Origin: Stenotrophomonas oahuensis
Lineage (GTDB): Bacteria > Pseudomonadota > Gammaproteobacteria > Xanthomonadales > Xanthomonadaceae
Length of the DNA: 64,000 nt
Assembly: GCF_031834595.1 (NCBI RefSeq)
Contig: NZ_CP115541.1
Coordinates: forward strand, 4,334,501 to 4,398,500
Direction of reading: 5' to 3'
The position numbers and the translations under genes are program-made. The notes under the pieces are model-generated. The model searched no databases, was not told where the DNA came from, and was given only the letters and a program-made list of their open reading frames with translations. Positions 27,990-40,170 of this stretch are shown here, one piece after another; position 1 is the first letter of the stretch, and the number at the start of each line of letters is the position of its first letter.

Positions 27990-28040
27990 GCGCTGCGCTG
28001 ACATGATGTTCATCGCGTTCGGTTCACACTGATCGCATCC

Positions 28041-28071
28041 AAAGCCCCGCCTATGCGGGGCTTTGTTTTTC
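28041..28071 (+). terminator. Intrinsic terminator after ppsA
   Basis: AAAGCCCCGC with GCGGGGCTTT around a short CTAT loop, followed by GTTTTT. It lies 51 bases past the ppsA stop and just before the ribosome binding site of the mscS-like gene. Confidence 0.9.
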
Positions 28072-28092
28072 CAGCCTTACCCCGGAGACCCC

Positions 28093-28980
28093 ATGCTCGC
28101 TACTGCCGCGCCGATCACCACGCCCGCCTTCTTCCGCCAATGGAACTGGCAGCACATTCTGGAAACCTATGGTGTGCCGCTGCTGTCGGCACTGGTGGTG
28201 CTGCTGATCGGCCTGTGGCTGGCACGCCGCCTGTCCAATGTGATGCCGCGCGCTACCGCGCGGGTGGGCGTGGACCCGATGCTTGGTACCTTCCTGCGCA
28301 ATGTGGTGTATGCCGCCGCGCTGGTGATCGTGGTGGTGGTGGCGATTGCCACGCTGGGCGTGCCGGTGTCACCGCTGCTGGCGGTGCTGGGTACGGCCGG
28401 CCTGGCGGTGGGCCTGGCCCTGAAGGATTCGCTGTCCAATATCGCTTCGGGCGTCATGCTGGTGACGCTGCGCCCGTTCCGCGTAGGTGATGTGGTTACC
28501 GTCGCTGGCCAGACCGGTAGCGTGCGCGAAGTGCGTATTTTTCAGACGGTGATCACCGGCGCGGACAACCAGCACACCACCATTCCCAACAACCTGATTA
28601 CCGCCGCGCCGATCATCAACCTCACCGCCGAGCCGACCCGGCGGGTGGAACTGGTGATCGGTATTGGGTATGAGGACAACATCCAGCTGGCGCGCGATAC
28701 CGCGCTGGCGCTGGTGAAAGCCGATCCGCGCGTGCTGGAAACGCCGGCCCCGGACGTGGTGGTGTATGAGCTGGGTGCGCATTCGATCAACCTGGGCATC
28801 CGCTGCTTTGTGAAGTCCGCGGACTGGTTCGGGACCAAGGTGACCTTGCTGGAGCAGATCAAGCTGGGCTATGACCAGGCCGGGATCAATATCCCGTATC
28901 CGCAGCAGGACATGCATCTGTATCTGCACGGGAAGGATGGTGGCGTCCAGACCGCCGATGCGCTGATTCGCGATCATTGA
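28093..28980 (+). CDS. Small-conductance mechanosensitive channel (MscS family)
   Basis: A 295-residue MscS-type channel. Three membrane spans occupy residues ~25-120; the third, pore-lining one reads LLAVLGTAGLAVGLALKDSL with the typical Gly/Ala pattern. The beta domain (LRPFRVGDVVTVAGQTGSV) and the C-terminal vestibule follow. It opens on membrane tension to release solutes during osmotic downshock. The ATG at 28093 is chosen because GGAGACCCC precedes it; an in-frame start at 28063 lies within the ppsA terminator. Confidence 0.93.
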   Translation: MLATAAPITTPAFFRQWNWQHILETYGVPLLSALVVLLIGLWLARRLSNVMPRATARVGVDPMLGTFLRNVVYAAALVIVVVVAIATLGVPVSPLLAVLGTAGLAVGLALKDSLSNIASGVMLVTLRPFRVGDVVTVAGQTGSVREVRIFQTVITGADNQHTTIPNNLITAAPIINLTAEPTRRVELVIGIGYEDNIQLARDTALALVKADPRVLETPAPDVVVYELGAHSINLGIRCFVKSADWFGTKVTLLEQIKLGYDQAGINIPYPQQDMHLYLHGKDGGVQTADALIRDH

Positions 28981-28985
28981 TACGT

Positions 28986-29033
28986 TGACACGCATGGCGT
29001 GTCACTACGTAGTGACGCGCCATGCGCGTCATC
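28986..29033. repeat. SMAG-type dimer between convergent mscS and EcsC-family genes
   Basis: Two GTAG-headed palindromes back to back: TGACACGCATGGCGTGTCA plus CTAC, then GTAGTGACGCGCCATGCG. The right copy overlaps the stop codon of the EcsC-family gene. Confidence 0.8.
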
Positions 29034-29907
29034 ACGATGCGTCGGAACTCCCCGCCACCACTGCATACGCCGCGCGCACCGTCTCATACCCATACGTGCG
29101 CTCCAGCCGACGCACGATGAAGTGCCCGCGCGCCATGTCCTGGTAGTAATCGGTGAACATGGTGTTCAACGTCGCCCCCGCCACCGCGCCGACAATCGGC
29201 ACCGCCTGCGCGGCGAACTTCTCGGTCACCACCACGCCAAAGCGTGCGGCCACCTTCTCCACGATCTTGGCCAGCCACTTGCCGGCTTCCTTGGGCGTCA
29301 ACCCGATCATCACCCCGCCTCCGCCCACGGCCACGCCGGTCAGCTCGGCCGACAGGTGCCGCATCACCTCGGCGGTGAAGCCACGGGTGATGTAGTAGCC
29401 CGTTTCGCTGGCATCGTCCTGCCCCGAATTACCGCCCAGTGCGAACACTTCCAGGCAGGCATGGCGGGTGGCCATGTCGCTCATGTCGAAGCCTTCGCTG
29501 CGGGCCACGTCGGCCACCGCGCGCATCATGATGGTGGTGGACAGCGGCAGCTCGACGAACAGCGCGGTGAAGCCAAACGCCCCGCCGATCGCGCCGGTGG
29601 CCGCGGCGGCCGCCTTGTGCCAGCGCGTGGACGCGGCCTTGCCGGGCGTGTTGTCCATGCTCCACAACGCCGCCTGGGCCGACTTGAACAGGGCCGCCTC
29701 GACCGCACCGTGAATCCGTTTGGAGACCGACTTCGGCAGCTTTTTGACCGCGAACTCGAGGGGCGAACCGATCAGGTTCGCCATCTTCGCGGTCAGCGTG
29801 GGCGATTCCAGCAGCGCCACCGCCCTGCGCAGGTCAGCGTAGTCCCGCGAGGTGGGCAGGATGTGGGACTGCAGCGGCGGTGGAACGGCGGGCAATGAGG
29901 TGGTCAT
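29032..29907 (-). CDS. EcsC-family protein
   Basis: A 291-residue protein of the EcsC family. Typical blocks are a Gly/Ala-rich, membrane-active region (AAAAATGAIGGAFGFTALF), ELPLSTTIMMRAVADVARSEG, HACLEVFALGG and VPIVGAVAGATLNTMFTDYY. EcsC proteins are widespread but their biochemical role is unclear; the original one is associated with an ABC exporter in Bacillus. No ABC gene is nearby here. The start ATG at 29907 is likely, with an ATG 12 bases upstream as alternative. Confidence 0.82.
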   Translation of the reverse strand: MTTSLPAVPPPLQSHILPTSRDYADLRRAVALLESPTLTAKMANLIGSPLEFAVKKLPKSVSKRIHGAVEAALFKSAQAALWSMDNTPGKAASTRWHKAAAAATGAIGGAFGFTALFVELPLSTTIMMRAVADVARSEGFDMSDMATRHACLEVFALGGNSGQDDASETGYYITRGFTAEVMRHLSAELTGVAVGGGGVMIGLTPKEAGKWLAKIVEKVAARFGVVVTEKFAAQAVPIVGAVAGATLNTMFTDYYQDMARGHFIVRRLERTYGYETVRAAYAVVAGSSDAS

Positions 29908-29952
29908 GGCCCGGATCATAGCGCCGCATTGTTGAACGAACCGTTGTTGCGT

Positions 29953-30020
29953 GGGTACCGACCAACGGTCGGTACCTACCGATCAGGCGGTACCGGTAGG
30001 TCACGACCGTTGGTCGTGAC
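29953..30020. repeat. SMAG-type pair downstream of orn
   Basis: Two facing copies: GGTACCGACC...GGTCGGTACC ending CTACC at 29980, and GGTAGGTCACGACC...GGTCGTGAC at 29995-30020. They differ in stem sequence but share the GTAG head. Confidence 0.8.
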
Positions 30021-30024
30021 GCTC

Positions 30025-30594
30025 TTACGCCGGCAACCCCGACAACGCGCCCATGAACTGCCGGTAATGGCGCAGCTCGGCAATCGAATCGTGCACGTCG
30101 CTCAGCGCGGTATGGCTGGCGGTCTTGCCCACCCCGGCGGCCACGGTCGGAGCCCAGCGCCTGGCCAGTTCCTTCACCGTGGAGACGTCCAGGTTGCGGT
30201 AGTGGAAATACTTCTCCAGGCGCGGCATTTCACGGTGCAGGAAGCGGCGGTCCTGGCAGATCGAGTTGCCGCACATCGGCGAGGCACCGGCGCGGATCCA
30301 CTGCGCCAGAAAATTCACCGTCGCTGCCTCGGCCTGGCCCAGGGTGACCTGGCTTTCGACCACGCGCTGCCACAGCCCGGAACGACGGTGCTGGTTGCGG
30401 TTCCATTCGTCCATGGCTTCCAGCCGCTCCACCGGGTGGTGAATGGCGAACTCCGGGCCCTCTGCCAGCACGTTCAACTGCGCGTCGGTCACCACCGTGG
30501 CGATCTCGATGATCGAGTCGTTGTCGGTATCCAGACCGGTCATTTCCAGGTCGATCCAGATCAGTCGTTCGCCTTCCGCGCCGTTGTCGGCCAT
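30025..30594 (-). CDS. orn: Oligoribonuclease
   Basis: A 189-residue DEDDh-type 3'-5' exoribonuclease. The motifs are [15 protein letters not shown] (first Asp and Glu), the middle Asp near [11 protein letters not shown], and [14 protein letters not shown] with the catalytic His and last Asp. Orn degrades diribonucleotides and, in gammaproteobacteria, clears pGpG, the breakdown product of cyclic di-GMP; this links it to the cyclase and phosphodiesterase also in this window. The ATG at 30594 is internal to a longer frame and fits the family start ([17 protein letters not shown]). Confidence 0.96.
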   Translation of the reverse strand: MADNGAEGERLIWIDLEMTGLDTDNDSIIEIATVVTDAQLNVLAEGPEFAIHHPVERLEAMDEWNRNQHRRSGLWQRVVESQVTLGQAEAATVNFLAQWIRAGASPMCGNSICQDRRFLHREMPRLEKYFHYRNLDVSTVKELARRWAPTVAAGVGKTASHTALSDVHDSIAELRHYRQFMGALSGLPA

Positions 30595-30652
30595 GTGTTC
30601 AAACCTTGTACGAAAGCAACATGATACCGCAGCCCCGGCCAACGGCCGGACA

Positions 30653-31183
30653 TCAGCCAAGCGTCGGCAGCAGCGGCGGCTTGCCGCGCTTGGCGCGGAA
30701 ATAGTTGGTCAGCCGGGTGCTGGCTTCTTTCGCCAACACCCCGCCATGCAGCTCGACGCGGTGGTTGTGCCGCGGGTCTTCGAGAAGATTGAACACGCTG
30801 CCGCAGGCCCCAGTCTTCGGGTCCGTAGCGGCGTACACCAGCCGCGCCACGCGCGCATGCACCACCGCCATCGCGCACATCGCGCACGGCTCCAGGGTCA
30901 CGTATAGCGTGCTGCCAAGCAGCCGGTGATTGCCCAGCGCCCTGCCCGCCTGGCGCATGGCCACGATCTCGGCGTGTGCACTCGGATCATGCTCGGCGAT
31001 GTTCAGGTTCCAGCCCTCGCCCAGCAGTTGACCTTCACTGCCGACCAGTACAGCACCCACCGGAATCTCGTTGAACTCGCGCTCGGCACGCGCGGCCAGT
31101 GCAAGCGCATGCTGCATCCAGTATTCGTCCTGGTCGTGCACCGGCACGCCCAGCGGCGGCGGCGGTGGCAGCCGCTCAACCAT
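30653..31183 (-). CDS. tadA: tRNA adenosine deaminase (TadA)
   Basis: A 176-residue deaminase. The zinc site is complete: SAHAEIVAM gives the His and catalytic Glu, and [10 protein letters not shown] the two Cys. It converts A34 to inosine in tRNA-Arg(ACG). The ATG at 31183 overlaps the last eight bases of mntR, so the two are transcribed together. The N-terminal 16 residues ([13 protein letters not shown]) are an unconserved extension before the deaminase fold. Confidence 0.94.
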   Translation of the reverse strand: MVERLPPPPPLGVPVHDQDEYWMQHALALAARAEREFNEIPVGAVLVGSEGQLLGEGWNLNIAEHDPSAHAEIVAMRQAGRALGNHRLLGSTLYVTLEPCAMCAMAVVHARVARLVYAATDPKTGACGSVFNLLEDPRHNHRVELHGGVLAKEASTRLTNYFRAKRGKPPLLPTLG

Positions 31184-31631
31184 GGCCGTTGGCCTTGCGC
31201 AGGAACGCCTCGAATGCGGCCAGGGTGGCTTCACTCACGTGATGCTCGATGCCTTCGGCATCGCGCCGGGCCGAATCAGCATCCACGCCCAGCGCCAGCA
31301 GAAAGCGCTCCACCGTCTGGTGGCGGGCGCGCACTTCCACCGCCAGCTGCTCGCCGGCCGGGGTCAGGAACACCCCGCGATACGGGCGCTGGATCGCCCA
31401 GCCTTCCTTCACAAGCCGCTTGAGCGCCTTGGCCACCGTGGGCTGGGCCACGCCCAGGCGGGTGGCGATGTCGACCTGACGGGCCTCGCGGCCATCGGCA
31501 ATCAGGTCCGCAATCAGCTCCACGTAGTCTTCCACCAGCTCCGAGCGGCGCGCTTCACGCACCTGCGCAAAGCCCTCCACATGAACCTGGGCGTCGATCA
31601 GGGGGGCGGGCTTGCGGCTGCTGCTCGGCAT
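31176..31631 (-). CDS. mntR: Manganese-responsive regulator MntR (DtxR family)
   Basis: A 151-residue DtxR/MntR-type regulator. The winged helix ([23 protein letters not shown], then [13 protein letters not shown]) is followed by the metal-binding dimerisation domain with [26 protein letters not shown], where the Glu and two His match MntR ligands. It would repress or activate manganese transport genes, none of which is in the window. It precedes tadA in the same transcript. Confidence 0.9.
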   Translation of the reverse strand: MPSSSRKPAPLIDAQVHVEGFAQVREARRSELVEDYVELIADLIADGREARQVDIATRLGVAQPTVAKALKRLVKEGWAIQRPYRGVFLTPAGEQLAVEVRARHQTVERFLLALGVDADSARRDAEGIEHHVSEATLAAFEAFLRKANGHG

Positions 31632-31712
31632 GCGGGCAATGGTCCGTGGCGGGGCCGATGGGGAACTGGCGTGTAGTCTAACGCAGCCGGCCGCCCTGCC
31701 CTCAGCGCCGGC

Positions 31713-32834
31713 TCAGCCGCGCATGCGACGCTGTAACCGGGTCTCGAACAACACTTCGCCGTCCAGATTGCGCGCGACCAGCGCACCGCCGTGCGCGCGG
31801 GCGAACTCGTGCGCGATGAACAAGCCCAACCCCAGCCCACGGCTTTCGTGGAAACTGGCCTTGAACGGCTCAAACAGGCGCGGCAACAGGGCTTCGGGAA
31901 TCTGACCCTGGTTGCGCACCTGCAGCAGCAGCGATTCGCCCGGGTTGCCGCGCACCTGCACCTGCACCGGCGAGCCGCCCCCGTGCAGGACGGCGTTGCC
32001 AACCAGGTTGGACAGCAGCTGCGCCAGCCGGTCCGGATCGCCGTGCAGGCAGGTGTCGCCCTCGATCTGTAGATCAATGCGCGCCTGCGGATGCGCCCGC
32101 GACAGCTCCGCCACCACCGCGCCGGCCACTTCCGCCACGTCACAGTCGCTGTGGTGGATGCGCAGCCCGCCACTGCGAATGCGCGAGAAATCGAGCAGCT
32201 GCTCGACCATGCGCCCCATCCGCTCGGCACTGTTTTCCAGATGCTTCAGGGTCTGCTGGACTGGCGGATCTTCTGGCAGGTCCAGCGAGAGTTTGTCGGC
32301 ACAGAGCAGAATCGCCGACAGCGGCGTGCGCAGATCGTGGGTCAGCACGGCCATCATCGTTTCATTGAGCTTGAGCGCGTGCTCCAGCGCCTGGTTGCGC
32401 GCTTTCAGCAGTTGCTTCTGCTGGTACAGCTCGATGAACACATTGACCTTGCTCATGATCACCTGCGGCTCGATCGGCTTGTGCAGGAAATCAACCGCAC
32501 CACTCTCATAGCCCTTGAACGCACGCACCGGGTCATTCGGCGATGCGGTGAGGAAGATGATCGGCACGTCGCGGCTGCGGGTCGAGCCGCGCATCAGCTC
32601 GGCCAGCGAGAAACCGTCGATCTCGGGCATGTGCACGTCCAGCAGCGCCAGCGCCACGTCATGCTCCAGCAGCAGCTCCAGCGCCTGCGCGCCCGAGGCG
32701 GCGCAGAGGATGTTCAGGCCGTCGCGTCGCAGCAGCGCCTCCATCGCCACCAGGTTCTGCGGAATGTCATCGACAATCAGCAGGTTCACGCACTCGGTCG
32801 GCGCATTCAACGCAGTGGGCTCGATCAGATTCAT
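31713..32834 (-). CDS. Response regulator-histidine kinase hybrid (receiver first)
   Basis: A 373-residue protein with an N-terminal receiver (LLIVDDIPQNLVAME, phosphoacceptor Asp in LALLDVHMPEIDG, Lys in FLHKPIEPQ) joined to a histidine kinase (HisKA box MMAVLTHDLRTPLSAIL; ATPase box LSNLVGNAVLHGGG; GLGLGLFIAHEF). No membrane segment. It ends the four-gene signalling operon and starts inside the cheB stop (ATGA at 32831-32834). It probably receives phosphate or a signal from the large hybrid kinase and passes it on. Output partner unknown, though a single-domain regulator is encoded divergently from the same locus. Confidence 0.9.
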   Translation of the reverse strand: MNLIEPTALNAPTECVNLLIVDDIPQNLVAMEALLRRDGLNILCAASGAQALELLLEHDVALALLDVHMPEIDGFSLAELMRGSTRSRDVPIIFLTASPNDPVRAFKGYESGAVDFLHKPIEPQVIMSKVNVFIELYQQKQLLKARNQALEHALKLNETMMAVLTHDLRTPLSAILLCADKLSLDLPEDPPVQQTLKHLENSAERMGRMVEQLLDFSRIRSGGLRIHHSDCDVAEVAGAVVAELSRAHPQARIDLQIEGDTCLHGDPDRLAQLLSNLVGNAVLHGGGSPVQVQVRGNPGESLLLQVRNQGQIPEALLPRLFEPFKASFHESRGLGLGLFIAHEFARAHGGALVARNLDGEVLFETRLQRRMRG

Positions 32835-33418
32835 CGGGCAAGACCCTTGATACGTGTACAGATGGAAGAAAGCGGCAGCACCGCGTCGGCTCCGGCATGG
32901 GCCAGCGCGGCGGCTGGCATGATCGGCGAAAACGCGTCGTCCGGACATTGAATCCACGCGTGGCCGCCGGCCTGGCGCACTGCCGCCACGCCGGCACTGC
33001 CGTCGTTGCTGGCCCCGGTGAGCAGGATCGCCAGCACGCCCGCGCCGAACACCTCGGCCGCGCTCTCGAACAGCGGGTCGATGGCCGGGCGCGAGTACAG
33101 CACCGGGGCGTCGACCGAAAGCGCCAGCGTTGCGGCATCCTCGACCAGCAGATGATAGTCCGGCGGCGCGAAGGTGACCGTGCCCGGCAGAAGCGGCTGC
33201 TTGTCGTCGGCCTCGCGCACCGGCAGCGGGCAGCGCATGTCCAGAAGGTCAACGATGCGGCTGGGCCGGTCGCGCGGCAGGTGCAGCACCACCAGCACCG
33301 GCAGCGGCAGGTCGTCAGGCAGGGCGGCCAGCAGGGTCTGCAGCGCGCTCACCCCGCCCGCCGAGGCTCCCACCACCAGCAGCTTGAAGTCGACGCGCGG
33401 GTCGGCAGACAGGCTCAT
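32831..33418 (-). CDS. CheB-type protein-glutamate methylesterase domain protein
   Basis: A 195-residue stand-alone methylesterase domain without the receiver domain of classical CheB. The catalytic triad is visible: Ser19 in VVGASAGGVSAL, His46 in VLHLPRDRPS and Asp139 in LLTGASNDGSAG. It would remove methyl groups from glutamates on a receptor-like partner. It overlaps both neighbours by four bases. With no receptor encoded in the operon, the target may be the coiled-coil region of the adjacent hybrid kinase or a distant chemoreceptor. Confidence 0.92.
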   Translation of the reverse strand: MSLSADPRVDFKLLVVGASAGGVSALQTLLAALPDDLPLPVLVVLHLPRDRPSRIVDLLDMRCPLPVREADDKQPLLPGTVTFAPPDYHLLVEDAATLALSVDAPVLYSRPAIDPLFESAAEVFGAGVLAILLTGASNDGSAGVAAVRQAGGHAWIQCPDDAFSPIMPAAALAHAGADAVLPLSSICTRIKGLAR

Positions 33419-34235
33419 GCCACCTTCCGGTACAGGCGCTGCTCGCGCGCGCAGGCTTCAAATTCATCGGCATGCTCGCCGAACTGCAGCGATTCCTTGC
33501 TGCCCAGGCCCAGGAACCCTCTGTGCACCAGCGCCTCATGGAACAGGCCGATGGCCCGGTCCTGCAGTGCGCGCTGGAAGTAGATCAACACGTTGCGGCA
33601 CGACACCAGGTGCACCTCGGAGAACACCGTGTCGGTGGCCAGGCTGTGGTCGGCGAACACGATGTTGCGCTTGAGCACACGGTCAAACACCACACTGCCG
33701 TAGCCACTGTTGTAATAGTCCGACAGCGATCCGGTACCACCGGCCGCCAGGTAGTTGCGGCTGAACTGGGCCAGCCGGTCCAGTCCGAACGCGCCGGCTT
33801 CCGCGGCGTGCAGCGCCTCGGGATTGATATCGGTGGCGTAGATGATGGTGCGGTCCAGCAGCCCCTCTTCGTGCAGCAGGATCGCCAGCGACCAGACCTC
33901 TTCGCCGGTGCTGCAGCCGGCGATCCAGATCTTGATCGACGGATAGGTGCGCAATACCGGAATCGCGTGCTCGCGCAGCACCTTGAAGTAGGCCGGGTCG
34001 CGGAACATTTCCGAGACCTGCACGGTGAAGAACTGCATCGCCTGGGCGAAGGTATCGGGTTCGCTCAGCAAGCGGTGCTGCAGATCGCCCAGATTGGCAC
34101 ACTCGAAGCGAGCCATTGCGTGACGCATGCGCCGACGCAGCGAGGCCAGCGCGTAGTCACGGAAATCATAGTGATAGCGCTGGTACACCGCCTCCAGCAG
34201 CAGCTTCAGTTCCAGATCGAACAGCTCGGCCTCGT

Positions 34236-34239
<4 letters not shown>
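33415..34239 (-). CDS. CheR-type glutamate O-methyltransferase
   Basis: A 274-residue SAM-dependent methyltransferase of the CheR family. The helical N-terminal domain (ELFDLELKLLLEAVYQRYHYDF) precedes a Rossmann domain with IKIWIAGCSTGEEVWSLAIL, IIYATDINPEAL and VHLVSCRNVLIYF. It methylates glutamates on receptor signalling helices. The start at 34239 overlaps the hybrid kinase stop; an ATG at 34263 is less likely. The arrangement kinase-cheR-cheB-kinase resembles CheB/CheR-containing sensory systems outside flagellar chemotaxis. Confidence 0.93.
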
Positions 34240-37331
<3,092 letters not shown>

Positions 37332-37625
37332 GGGGTGTCCAGATACAAAAGGTTTCTGATGTTACCTGAACGCGTTAAAGGGTGTTATGCGTCAAAAGTA
37401 AGCACTTCATGCACTTTTCTTGACATTTCTTTCACAAATCACCCCGGCGAGCTGCTTGTGATACATCCAGGGCTCGTGTGTCCCAGTTTTGGTAGTGTCT
37501 TTCGGCCTACCGCCGACGGCCGTGAATCGCGTACAGTTGCGTATTGATCCGTTGCACCTGCCGACGCCCGAACCGGGCGCAGGTGAATGCGCGCGGGTCA
37601 TCATCTGTCTTAGAGGAAGCCGAGC
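37332..37625. promoter_or_regulatory. Divergent intergenic region between the hybrid kinase and the response regulator
   Basis: About 290 bases, lower in GC than its surroundings around 37340-37440. It should contain promoters for both directions. An inverted repeat CACCTGC...GCAGGTG with inner GCCC/GGGC (about 37556-37586) lies 40 bases ahead of the response regulator and may form a hairpin in its leader. Confidence 0.45.
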
Positions 37626-37997
37626 ATGTCTGAACCCCTTCGCGTGTTGATGGTCGAAGACCAGCAGGACCTGCGTGAGTTGATGGGACAGGCCCTGCAG
37701 GACTTCGGCATCGAGATCCACACCGCAGTGGACGGCCCGGCCGCGGTGCAGATGATCGAACAACACGGCGATTTCGACGTGGTGTTCAGCGACATCAGCA
37801 TGCCCAACGGCATGACCGGCGTGCAGCTGAGCGAACACGTGGCGCGCGCCCTGCCCAATGCCCGCATGATTCTTTCTTCCGGCTACGCCCGCTCTCATCT
37901 GGAAGAGCCGCTGCCCGAGCATGTGGAGTTTCTGCCCAAACCCTACCGGCTCAATCAGTTGATCAAGCTGCTCAAGAGCCCGGCCACCACGTCCTGA
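37626..37997 (+). CDS. Single-domain response regulator
   Basis: A 123-residue CheY-like receiver: acidic pair in LMVEDQQDLRELM, phosphoacceptor Asp in VVFSDISMPNG, Thr/Ser switch in MILSSGYA and Lys in FLPKPYRL. It has no output domain and presumably works by protein contact. Placed divergently from the four-gene kinase operon, it is a plausible terminal phosphate acceptor for that system. The ATG at 37626 follows AGAGGAAGCCGAGC. Confidence 0.92.
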   Translation: MSEPLRVLMVEDQQDLRELMGQALQDFGIEIHTAVDGPAAVQMIEQHGDFDVVFSDISMPNGMTGVQLSEHVARALPNARMILSSGYARSHLEEPLPEHVEFLPKPYRLNQLIKLLKSPATTS

Positions 37998-38100
37998 TCG
38001 TCATCGGCGTGAACGCTTCATGTCGCGCTGCGACACTTCACGCCAGCTTGCAGCACAGTCGCGATAGTGAACCTGTCTTCCGTATGACAGGGCACACGGA

Positions 38101-39885
38101 ATGCTCGACCGAAGTCAGGAACTGGAGCGGATTGCGCTGATTGAAGCGCTCAATGTGCTGGACCCCGCACTGGGCCGCGCGTTGGACCCGATCACCGAAC
38201 TGGCGGCATTTACCTTTGACGTACCGATCGCGCTGATCTCGATTGTCGACAGCGAGGCGCAGCACTCGATCTCACGGGTGGGGCTGGATTCGGTGGTCCG
38301 GGTGGAACGTCAATGGTCCATCTGCGCCTGCGCGATCGAGTCGCACGCCGTGCTGCAGGTGGAAGACCTCAGCCAGGATCCGCGCTTCGCGGACAACCCG
38401 GCGGTGACCGGCCCCGAGCATCTGCGCTTCTATGCCGGTGCGCCGCTGGTCACTCGCGGTGGTATCGCACTGGGAGCCTTGTGCCTGATCGATCGCAAGC
38501 CGCGGGTGCTGGGCGAAGACGAGACGCGGCAGTTGCAGACGCTGGCCCGGCTGGTGGTCAATCAGATGGAACTGCGGATGTCGGTAGGCCGGCGCGACGC
38601 CGTGAGCGGGCTGCCCAACCGCCAGCAGTTCCAGTCCGACCTGGGCGTGCTCGGCCGGCAGGATGGCGGCCACCAGTACACCGGCGTGCTGCTGGACGTG
38701 TTCGATCTGCAGAGCACCACCGACGCCGGCCAGGTGCTGGGCCTGAAGCCGGTTGAATCGCTGCTGCGCCAAGCATCGCTGCGGGTGCAGGACATGATCG
38801 GCGAGATCGCACAGGTCTACCACGTGGCCGCGACCCGCTTCGGCTTCGTGCTGCGCGACCACAGCCACGAGCAGGTGGAGGAACTGCTGGACCGGCTGCG
38901 CGAGCGCATGCGCCGACCGCTGATGGTAGGCAGCATTCCGATGTCACCGCAGTTCCACGCCGGCGTCTGCGCGTTCCACCCCGAACCCGAGCAGACCGCG
39001 GACCTGCTGCGCAAATGCCTGGTCGCCATGCATCACGCACTGCAGACCGATGCCTGCGTGTGCTGGTATTCCAAGGACCGCGACGAATACCTGCGGCGGC
39101 GCTACCGGCTGGCCTCCGATGCCGGGCGCGGCCTCAGCCAGGACCAGTTCACCCTGGTCTACCAACCGCGCTTTGACCTGTCTGACGGGCTGCCGGTATC
39201 GGCCGAGGCGCTGTTGCGCTGGACCCACCCGTCGCTCGGGCCGGTCAGCCCCGCCGAGTTCATTCCAGTGCTGGAATGCACGGCGCTGATGCCCACGCTG
39301 AGCCGCTGGGTGGTGGAGCAGGCCGTGCAGCAGGCCGCCCGCTGGCAGACGCTGCTGCCCGGCTTTGCCGTTTCCCTGAACCTGTCACCGCGCGACTTCG
39401 ACGACGAACACTTGTGGCAGCGCATGGCCGAGCGACTGCAGATGTACGGGCTGCCGCCTTCGTTGATTGAGGTAGAGATCACCGAAGGCCAATGGCTGCA
39501 CAGCCATCCCGCCGCCCTGCCCCAGCTGCGTGCGATGGCAGCGGCCGGGGTGCGGGTGGCCATTGATGACTTCGGCAGTGGCTACAGTAATTTCGGCTAT
39601 CTGGCCGAGGTGCCGATCAGCCATATCAAGATCGACCGCAGCCTGATCACCGGGTTGGCCGATTCTCGCACCGCGCGCCTGAAGGTGGACGCCATCATCC
39701 GGTTGGCCGAGCAGCTGGGCTACCGCACGGTGGCCGAGGGCGTGGAGCACGAAGCCGAGCTGGAGCTGCTGCGGGCATGGGGCTGCGATGAAGCGCAGGG
39801 CTTCCACCTGGCCCGGCCCATGCGCGCCGAGGCAGTGACGCAGCTGGTCCTGGCCTGCCGTGCGGGGCCGCTCGCCGACGCGTAA
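38101..39885 (+). CDS. GAF-GGDEF(degenerate)-EAL cyclic di-GMP phosphodiesterase
   Basis: A 594-residue cytoplasmic protein. A GAF domain fills residues ~20-160 (DVPIALISIVDSEAQHSISR, YAGAPLVTRGGIALGALCLI). The GGDEF domain (~165-325) is inactive: the motif position reads TRFGFVLRD. The EAL domain (~335-580) keeps the catalytic set: EALLRW, SLNLSP, VEITEG, AIDDFGSGYSN, HIKIDRS, VAEGVEHEAEL and QGFHLARPM. It should hydrolyse cyclic di-GMP to pGpG, with GAF input. Orn, also in the window, can finish pGpG breakdown. Start ATG at 38101 has a weak site (GGGCACACGGA). Confidence 0.93.
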   Translation: MLDRSQELERIALIEALNVLDPALGRALDPITELAAFTFDVPIALISIVDSEAQHSISRVGLDSVVRVERQWSICACAIESHAVLQVEDLSQDPRFADNPAVTGPEHLRFYAGAPLVTRGGIALGALCLIDRKPRVLGEDETRQLQTLARLVVNQMELRMSVGRRDAVSGLPNRQQFQSDLGVLGRQDGGHQYTGVLLDVFDLQSTTDAGQVLGLKPVESLLRQASLRVQDMIGEIAQVYHVAATRFGFVLRDHSHEQVEELLDRLRERMRRPLMVGSIPMSPQFHAGVCAFHPEPEQTADLLRKCLVAMHHALQTDACVCWYSKDRDEYLRRRYRLASDAGRGLSQDQFTLVYQPRFDLSDGLPVSAEALLRWTHPSLGPVSPAEFIPVLECTALMPTLSRWVVEQAVQQAARWQTLLPGFAVSLNLSPRDFDDEHLWQRMAERLQMYGLPPSLIEVEITEGQWLHSHPAALPQLRAMAAAGVRVAIDDFGSGYSNFGYLAEVPISHIKIDRSLITGLADSRTARLKVDAIIRLAEQLGYRTVAEGVEHEAELELLRAWGCDEAQGFHLARPMRAEAVTQLVLACRAGPLADA

Positions 39886-39896
39886 GATGCGTCCCC

Positions 39897-40133
39897 ATGA
39901 CAGATCTCGCCCCACTCCCTACCCTGCCCACCGGGCATTACCGCCACTTCAAAGGCGGCAACTACCGCGTGCTCGGTGTGGTCCGCCACAGCGAAACGTT
40001 GGAACCTCTGGTGCTGTACCGGCCGTTGGACAAGGACAGCGGCGACTGGGTGCGGCCCTATGACATGTTCTGCGCACAGGTGGAGCATGAGGGCGTGATG
40101 CGGCCGCGATTCGCATTGATCGCGGCCGATTGA
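39897..40133 (+). CDS. DUF1653 family small protein
   Basis: A 78-residue protein of the DUF1653 family: TGHYRHFKGGNYRVLGVVRHSETLEP is typical (given here as TGHYRHFKGGNYRV and ARHSET-like VRHSETLEP), followed by LVLYRPL and WVRPYDMF. The fold is a small beta barrel and the function is unknown. It begins 12 bases after the phosphodiesterase stop and is probably in the same transcript. Confidence 0.85.
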   Translation: MTDLAPLPTLPTGHYRHFKGGNYRVLGVVRHSETLEPLVLYRPLDKDSGDWVRPYDMFCAQVEHEGVMRPRFALIAAD

Positions 40134-40141
40134 TTCCGCGC

Positions 40142-40165
40142 GGACGGGCATGGCCCGTCCCTACC
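40142..40165. repeat. SMAG-type palindrome between convergent genes
   Basis: GGTAGGGACGGGCCATGCC with its complement arm GGACGGGCATGG; GTAG head reads on the minus strand. It lies between the DUF1653 gene and the exported protein gene and may terminate both. Confidence 0.78.
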
Positions 40166-40170
40166 AGCCC